Assembly (NCBI GenBank): GCA_016195765.1
Contig: JACPYZ010000014.1
Location: forward strand, 1 to 7,487
Source: Candidatus Curtissbacteria bacterium
Lineage (GTDB): Bacteria > Patescibacteriota > Microgenomatia > Curtissbacterales > GWA2-41-24
Direction of reading: 5' to 3'
DNA: 7,487 nt
Part shown: positions 4,531 to 7,487 of the stretch, one piece after another
Numbering within the stretch: the first letter of the stretch is position 1
Layout of the letters: every line of letters starts with the position of its first letter
The notes under the pieces: model-generated
Seen by the model: the letters and a program-made list of their open reading frames with translations, nothing else
What the model was told of the DNA's origin: nothing
Database searches by the model: none
Program-made: the position numbers and the translations under genes

Positions 4531-4564
4531 CATTAGAGAAACGTTAGAATTATGTAATAGAAAC

Positions 4565-5182
4565 TTAGGCGGAAATTCCAATAAGAGCCAACGGGTCAAA
4601 TGCTTCTCTTGCTTCAGCACCGAGAGTTCCATTTAAGACAACTCTATGAACAATTCCCCTACCGATAACAAGCGCCCGGTGAAAATCTCGTCCCTTCCAA
4701 GCAGCGTCCATTGCATTAAAGGTTTCTTGTCCGTGTGCAACCAAATAAGGATCACTGGCCCCAAATCTCTCCCTAACGTGATTGGCAAAATCGCGATGGA
4801 AACCAGCAACCGTCAGTACATTCATAAACGCCATATTATCCCCATCGGCAGCAAGCGCAAGTTCGCCATAAAAGTTTAAATCATTAGCCCTCTCTAAGGC
4901 TTGCAAATAATCACCATCATTAAGAGCATCCTCGGCTACTTCTTCAATGCCACTGACAATAAGGGGGTGTAAAGCAATTTTTCTATGCTCGCCAACCTGA
5001 GCACTACCCGGAGGCAATAATTGGTTATGTCTTTGCAGAAATCTTTTCAGAATCGCTTCAATAACCTCATCTGTCACTTCAAACTGTTCTCCAAAAACCA
5101 TTTGTGCCAAAGCAACAAGTGATGATTCTGGGGTTTGACTCTCTTCGCCACCTTGCGCAATGTGCCATTCAAAATCTTTCAT
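4565..5182 (-). CDS. Hypothetical acidic protein, 205 residues
   Basis: I do not recognise a family. The protein starts MKDFEWHIAQGGEESQTPE and has no signal peptide, membrane segment or cysteine. It seems largely alpha-helical: an N-terminal helical part with VTDEVIEAILKRFLQRHNQLLPP, a middle rich in acidic and Ala residues (SGIEEVAEDALNDGDYLQALERANDL), and a C-terminal part with HRDFANHVRERFGASDPYL and DFHRALVIGRGIVHRVV. The YLQALERANDL and WKGRDFHRALVIGRG segments vaguely recall helical repeat (TPR-like) units, but no clear repeat period is seen. Its own promoter lies at 5204-5232 and there is no SD. It is divergent from the SET gene and lies just upstream of the ArsR operon, separated by the ArsR promoter. 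Real coding is supported by length, a fitting promoter and protein-like composition. Confidence 0.75.
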   Translation of the reverse strand: MKDFEWHIAQGGEESQTPESSLVALAQMVFGEQFEVTDEVIEAILKRFLQRHNQLLPPGSAQVGEHRKIALHPLIVSGIEEVAEDALNDGDYLQALERANDLNFYGELALAADGDNMAFMNVLTVAGFHRDFANHVRERFGASDPYLVAHGQETFNAMDAAWKGRDFHRALVIGRGIVHRVVLNGTLGAEAREAFDPLALIGISA

Positions 5183-5203
5183 ATTAAACGGGCAGGACCG
5201 CGA

Positions 5204-5232
5204 ATCTTACCATCTTAGAAAATCAAGGTCAA
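5204..5232 (-). promoter_or_regulatory. Promoter of the 205-residue hypothetical gene
   Basis: On the minus strand TTGACC (5227-5232) and TAAGAT (5204-5209) are 17 bp apart, and TGG precedes the -10 box (5212-5210), giving an extended -10. Transcription would start near 5197, leaving a leader of about 15 nt without SD before ATG 5182. Confidence 0.65.
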
Positions 5233-5234
5233 GA

Positions 5235-5264
5235 AATTTAACTTTTCTCAACTTGTGTTAAATT
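5235..5264. promoter_or_regulatory. Inverted repeat in the divergent SET / hypothetical promoter region
   Basis: AATTTAAC (5235-5242) and GTTAAATT (5257-5264) are perfect inverted copies separated by 14 bp, giving half-site centres 22 bp apart, about two helical turns. The left arm ends 2 bp from the -35 box of the minus-strand gene; the right arm covers a possible weak plus-strand -10 (TGT then TAAATT, 5256-5264) for the SET gene, only 7 bp before its ATG. It could be an operator serving both genes. In A+T-rich DNA chance is a real alternative. Confidence 0.3.
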
Positions 5265-5271
5265 AACCACT

Positions 5272-5844
5272 ATGTTTTTAATAAAAAACGATTTCTGGGA
5301 AATAAAAAAGACTGAACACAAAGGTTTGGGCGTTTTTGCCAAAAAAGAAATTGTAGCTGGCACCATAATCGGCGATTATCTTGGAAAAGTAGTCAAAACC
5401 GCACAACACGATCTACAAAAGGATAAAGGCGAAATCTACTTGATGTACTACACAGACGAAGCTTCAATTTATCCAGACCTTAAAAAACCCGGTACTCACC
5501 TACTCAACCACTCTTGCCAACCGAACTGTTGGATATACATTTACCAAGGCCATACCCTGTTCTTTACACTTAGGGAAATTAAACCAGGGGAAGAACTAAC
5601 AATTTCCTACTTACTCGACCCAAAAGACGAAACTTGTAACCCTTGCGTCCACGATTGTAAATGCGCCAGCAAATTATGCACCGGCACCATGCACACCTCC
5701 AAAGAAAAATACGGAAAATGGCAAAAGTTCCAAAATAGTCAAAAGAAAACTAAAATCAAAAAAGTCGCATTTGGCAAGAACCTACCCAAACTTACCTCTT
5801 ACCCAAAAGTAGAAATCCGCGATCTAACACCTATCAATTTCTGA
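5272..5844 (+). CDS. SET-domain lysine methyltransferase with post-SET zinc motif
   Basis: A 190-residue cytoplasmic SET protein that would use S-adenosylmethionine to methylate lysines. The SET domain occupies about residues 8-118: KGLGVFAKKEI at 17-27, the knot motif NHSCQPNC at 79-86 (N79, H80, C82), and GEELTISY at 106-113 with Y113 as the expected catalytic Tyr. A post-SET cluster follows, C129-x-C131-x4-C136-x-G, which with C82 gives the usual four zinc ligands; an extra C122/C125 pair lies just before it. The last about 50 residues are Lys-rich (SQKKTKIKKVAFGKN) and may bind nucleic acid or protein. The target is unknown; no histone-like gene is in the window. It is the only plus-strand gene, divergent from the hypothetical gene and ending 3 bp from the convergent GNAT stop. 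No SD; the leader is probably very short. Confidence 0.93.
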   Translation: MFLIKNDFWEIKKTEHKGLGVFAKKEIVAGTIIGDYLGKVVKTAQHDLQKDKGEIYLMYYTDEASIYPDLKKPGTHLLNHSCQPNCWIYIYQGHTLFFTLREIKPGEELTISYLLDPKDETCNPCVHDCKCASKLCTGTMHTSKEKYGKWQKFQNSQKKTKIKKVAFGKNLPKLTSYPKVEIRDLTPINF

Positions 5845-5847
5845 TCT

Positions 5848-6423
5848 TTACCAATTTCCTCTCCCAATATTTAGAGGTTCTTTGCCATCAAGTATCATCT
5901 GCAATATCCGAGCAGAACCAATAGGCGCAATCATTCCATTATTTTCACTATATTCTTTACCAGAAATTCCAGAATATGCGTAGCTTTTGCCCAAAGGTAA
6001 AAAGCCGTATCTTTTGTAATAATCGGCAAGAAAAGAATCAAGATTAGTTGAAAGGAACGCAATATCAAATTTCATAAGTGTCAGTTGCTTCATAGTTTCT
6101 TGCATCATGATATTTGCCAATCCTTTTTTGCGCCTATCTTCCCTTACGCGCACTTTTCCAATGCCGCCCAGCGAAATAGGTTTGGCCTTATATAAAATAG
6201 GCCTTCCATAAACAGCCGTCATTCCAATAAGATCCTCTCCTTCAAAAACAAGAATCCATTTTTTGATATCCCTGTCACTGCAATATTTCTCAAGATGTTT
6301 AGCTTCTTCTTCGGGAGTTCTTATCTTTCCGTTAATATCAGGAGTACTTGATCGAAAATTATCTACTTTATTATGCAGTACAGGAGAAAGGTTTTTAAAA
6401 ACTTCGAGAACGTAAGGCTTCAT
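5848..6423 (-). CDS. GNAT-family N-acetyltransferase
   Basis: A 191-residue GNAT-fold protein that would transfer acetyl from acetyl-CoA to an amine. Motif A is clear at about 84-104: the strand LGGIGKVRV, then REDRRKKGLANIMMQE with the pyrophosphate-binding R98-x-x-G101-x-A103. Motif B follows with FLADYYKRYGFLPLG at 131-145, whose Tyr-Tyr and YGF are typical. The central WILVFEGEDLIGMTAVYG (56-73) is the usual beta hairpin. The C-terminal part, after SYAYSG, is longer than in minimal GNATs. The substrate is unknown; the family includes aminoglycoside and protein acetylases, and none can be singled out. The gene follows the MDR oxidoreductase by 11 bp on the same strand with no SD, so they are probably co-transcribed. 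Confidence 0.88.
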   Translation of the reverse strand: MKPYVLEVFKNLSPVLHNKVDNFRSSTPDINGKIRTPEEEAKHLEKYCSDRDIKKWILVFEGEDLIGMTAVYGRPILYKAKPISLGGIGKVRVREDRRKKGLANIMMQETMKQLTLMKFDIAFLSTNLDSFLADYYKRYGFLPLGKSYAYSGISGKEYSENNGMIAPIGSARILQMILDGKEPLNIGRGNW

Positions 6424-6434
6424 AGTAGAAGACT

Positions 6435-7376
6435 TCAGTCCCTGTTCTTCAAAACCACTTTGCCGTGCTGATGTCCTTTTTCTAGTCGCAAAAATGCTTC
6501 TTTCACCTCATCGAGCGTGAACACTTTATCAATTTGTGGTTTAACCTTTCCACTTTCAACCAGTTCAGCAAGACGCTCTAAGCGTTCAGTATTTCCCTCA
6601 GAATTTTGTCCTACTACTCGAACTCCATATTTATCGGCAAGTTCCCCGCTTGGTTCACCAACCATCGAAACCAAAACCCCACCTTTTTTCAAAACCAAAA
6701 AAGATTTGTTAGTCGTCTCGCCTCCAATAGTGTCAAAAACAGCATCAAAATCTTTTAACTTTTCCTCAAAAGCCTCGCTAGTATAATCAATCGCCTCATC
6801 TGCACCCAAGTCTTTCACATAATCAAAGTCTTCACTTTTGACTGTTGTTGCCACATACGCACCCAGAGCCTTGGCAATTTGTATTGCAACCGAACCAATG
6901 CCTCCAGTCCCACCATGGATCAAAATTTTTTGCCCCTCCCTAAGTTCAATATGAGTCTCCAGTGCCTGCAGCGCACTAATGCCCACAAGTGGTAAAGATG
7001 CAGCTTCCAAGAAGTTAATATTTTTGGGCTTTTTGGCAATTTTACCAACCGCACCTGCTAAATATTGCGCAAAAGCACCTGTTCCCCCAGCATAACTTGC
7101 AGCCTGTCCATAAATTTCATCACCAACGGTAAAATCAGATACGTTTTCCCCCAACCCGATAACTACTCCGGCAAAATCCCCTCCCATTATCACTGGGAAA
7201 TCGAGCTTCAAATAATCTTTAGCTTGACCTTCTCTTAACTTCCAATCAAAGGGATTAATACTCGCTCCATAAACCTCAACTAATACTTGACCTTGGCCAG
7301 CCGTAGGTTTTTCCACTCCTTCTATAACCTCTAAAACTTCCACATCACCATAAGAATTAATTTGAACTGCCTTCAT
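6435..7376 (-). CDS. Zinc-free MDR quinone oxidoreductase, NADP-dependent
   Basis: A 313-residue medium-chain dehydrogenase/reductase of the quinone oxidoreductase type, reducing quinones or enones with NADPH in the cytoplasm. Visible marks are MKAVQINSYG, the SINPFDWKLREG signature (39-50), the GGDFAGVV turn (65-72), GDEIYG (85-90), the Rossmann motif HGGTGGIGSVAIQIAKALGA (154-173), FDTIGGE (214-220) and the terminal GKVVLKN. There is no cysteine at all, so neither the catalytic nor structural zinc of true alcohol dehydrogenases is present. Length is normal. The ATG at 7376 follows the stop of a VOC gene by three bases; there is no SD, which suggests coupling. With that VOC gene and the GNAT gene it may form a small electrophile or xenobiotic-handling operon (inference). 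Confidence 0.92.
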   Translation of the reverse strand: MKAVQINSYGDVEVLEVIEGVEKPTAGQGQVLVEVYGASINPFDWKLREGQAKDYLKLDFPVIMGGDFAGVVIGLGENVSDFTVGDEIYGQAASYAGGTGAFAQYLAGAVGKIAKKPKNINFLEAASLPLVGISALQALETHIELREGQKILIHGGTGGIGSVAIQIAKALGAYVATTVKSEDFDYVKDLGADEAIDYTSEAFEEKLKDFDAVFDTIGGETTNKSFLVLKKGGVLVSMVGEPSGELADKYGVRVVGQNSEGNTERLERLAELVESGKVKPQIDKVFTLDEVKEAFLRLEKGHQHGKVVLKNRD

Positions 7377-7379
7377 TTT

Positions 7380-7487
7380 TTAACGATTAGATTGCAACAG
7401 GCTTAGCTTATTGCCTTCCGTATCTGTAAAGTTAACGTATAAACCCACACCGGGTATGTCTACAGGTTCACCATGCACAGTTCCACC
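7380..7487 (-). CDS. VOC/glyoxalase family protein, C-terminal fragment (5' end outside window)
   Basis: The 35 codons before the TAA at 7382-7380 read GGTVHGEPVDIPGVGLYVNF, then TDTEGNKLSLLQSNR. This is the end of a VOC-superfamily protein: the strand GVGLYVNFTDTEGNKLSL is the last beta strand pair, with the Glu in DTEGN at the position of the usual metal ligand. The N-terminal part lies beyond the window's right edge. It is distinct from the VOC fragment at 2936-3136. Its stop is three bases before the MDR start, so the two genes are almost surely in one operon. Confidence 0.85.
   Translation of the reverse strand, partial: GGTVHGEPVDIPGVGLYVNFTDTEGNKLSLLQSNR

Noticed and set aside
4527..4558. 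ATTACAT/ATGTAAT inverted repeat after the hypothetical gene as a terminator
   Set aside because: It is A+T-only apart from one pair, has an 18-nt loop and no T-run, and overlaps the better-supported ArsR dyad.
5858..5877. CCTCT/AGAGG hairpin followed by TTCTTT after the SET stop, as a plus-strand terminator
   Set aside because: The stem has only five pairs with a 10-nt loop, the T-run is interrupted, and it lies in GNAT coding sequence; too weak to call.
1..7487. tRNA, rRNA, riboswitch, CRISPR array or recoded TGA in the window
   Set aside because: No cloverleaf, rRNA-like stretch or regular repeat array was seen, and TGA serves as the stop of several well-defined genes.

Overview
The window looks like chromosomal DNA from a small-genome, A+T-leaning bacterium, most plausibly a member of the Candidate Phyla Radiation (Patescibacteria). 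This is an inference from several things: many short, tightly packed genes; a small one-helix membrane protein of a CPR-like type; most starts lacking a Shine-Dalgarno (SD) sequence, one of them apparently leaderless; and an intergenic palindromic repeat with TGTCATTCC/GGAATGACA ends and a CCTGCCGGCAGG core, of a style I associate with CPR contigs. TGA is used as a normal stop, so code 25 (Gracilibacteria/SR1) is excluded. All genes except one (a SET-domain gene) lie on the minus strand.

Layout, in minus-strand transcription order from the right edge. (1) 7487-5848: the tail of a VOC/glyoxalase protein, a zinc-free MDR quinone oxidoreductase and a GNAT acetyltransferase, closely spaced and probably one operon. 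(2) 5272-5844 on the plus strand: a SET-domain lysine methyltransferase with a canonical post-SET cysteine cluster, converging on the GNAT gene with 3 bp between stops. (3) 5182-4565: a 205-residue acidic protein I do not recognise, divergent from SET, with its own good promoter. (4) 4449-683: a compact operon: ArsR-type repressor, AHSA1/SRPBCC protein, PhnB-like protein fused out of frame to the C-terminal third of a second VOC protein, DUF2277, TetA-like MFS exporter, DUF4287 and a RibD_C/DHFR-like reductase. It starts at a near-consensus promoter whose -35 box and spacer carry a 22-bp dyad, and ends at a plausible weak terminator. (5) 599-306 and 231-1: two small membrane proteins, the second cut by the window edge.

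The operon in (4) is the most interesting part. It gathers small single-domain families usually met in larger-genome soil-type bacteria, under one apparently self-regulated promoter, with a drug-exporter-like MFS protein. I read it as a horizontally acquired chemical-stress or detoxification cassette; its substrate cannot be read from sequence. Within it, a deletion seems to have fused two VOC-superfamily genes, and a run of eight A at the joint is a textbook -1 slippery site (A AAA AAA). Slippage there would give one 186-residue protein; otherwise a 141-residue truncated PhnB is made. A 110-bp palindromic repeat element sits exactly between the AHSA1 stop and the PhnB SD.
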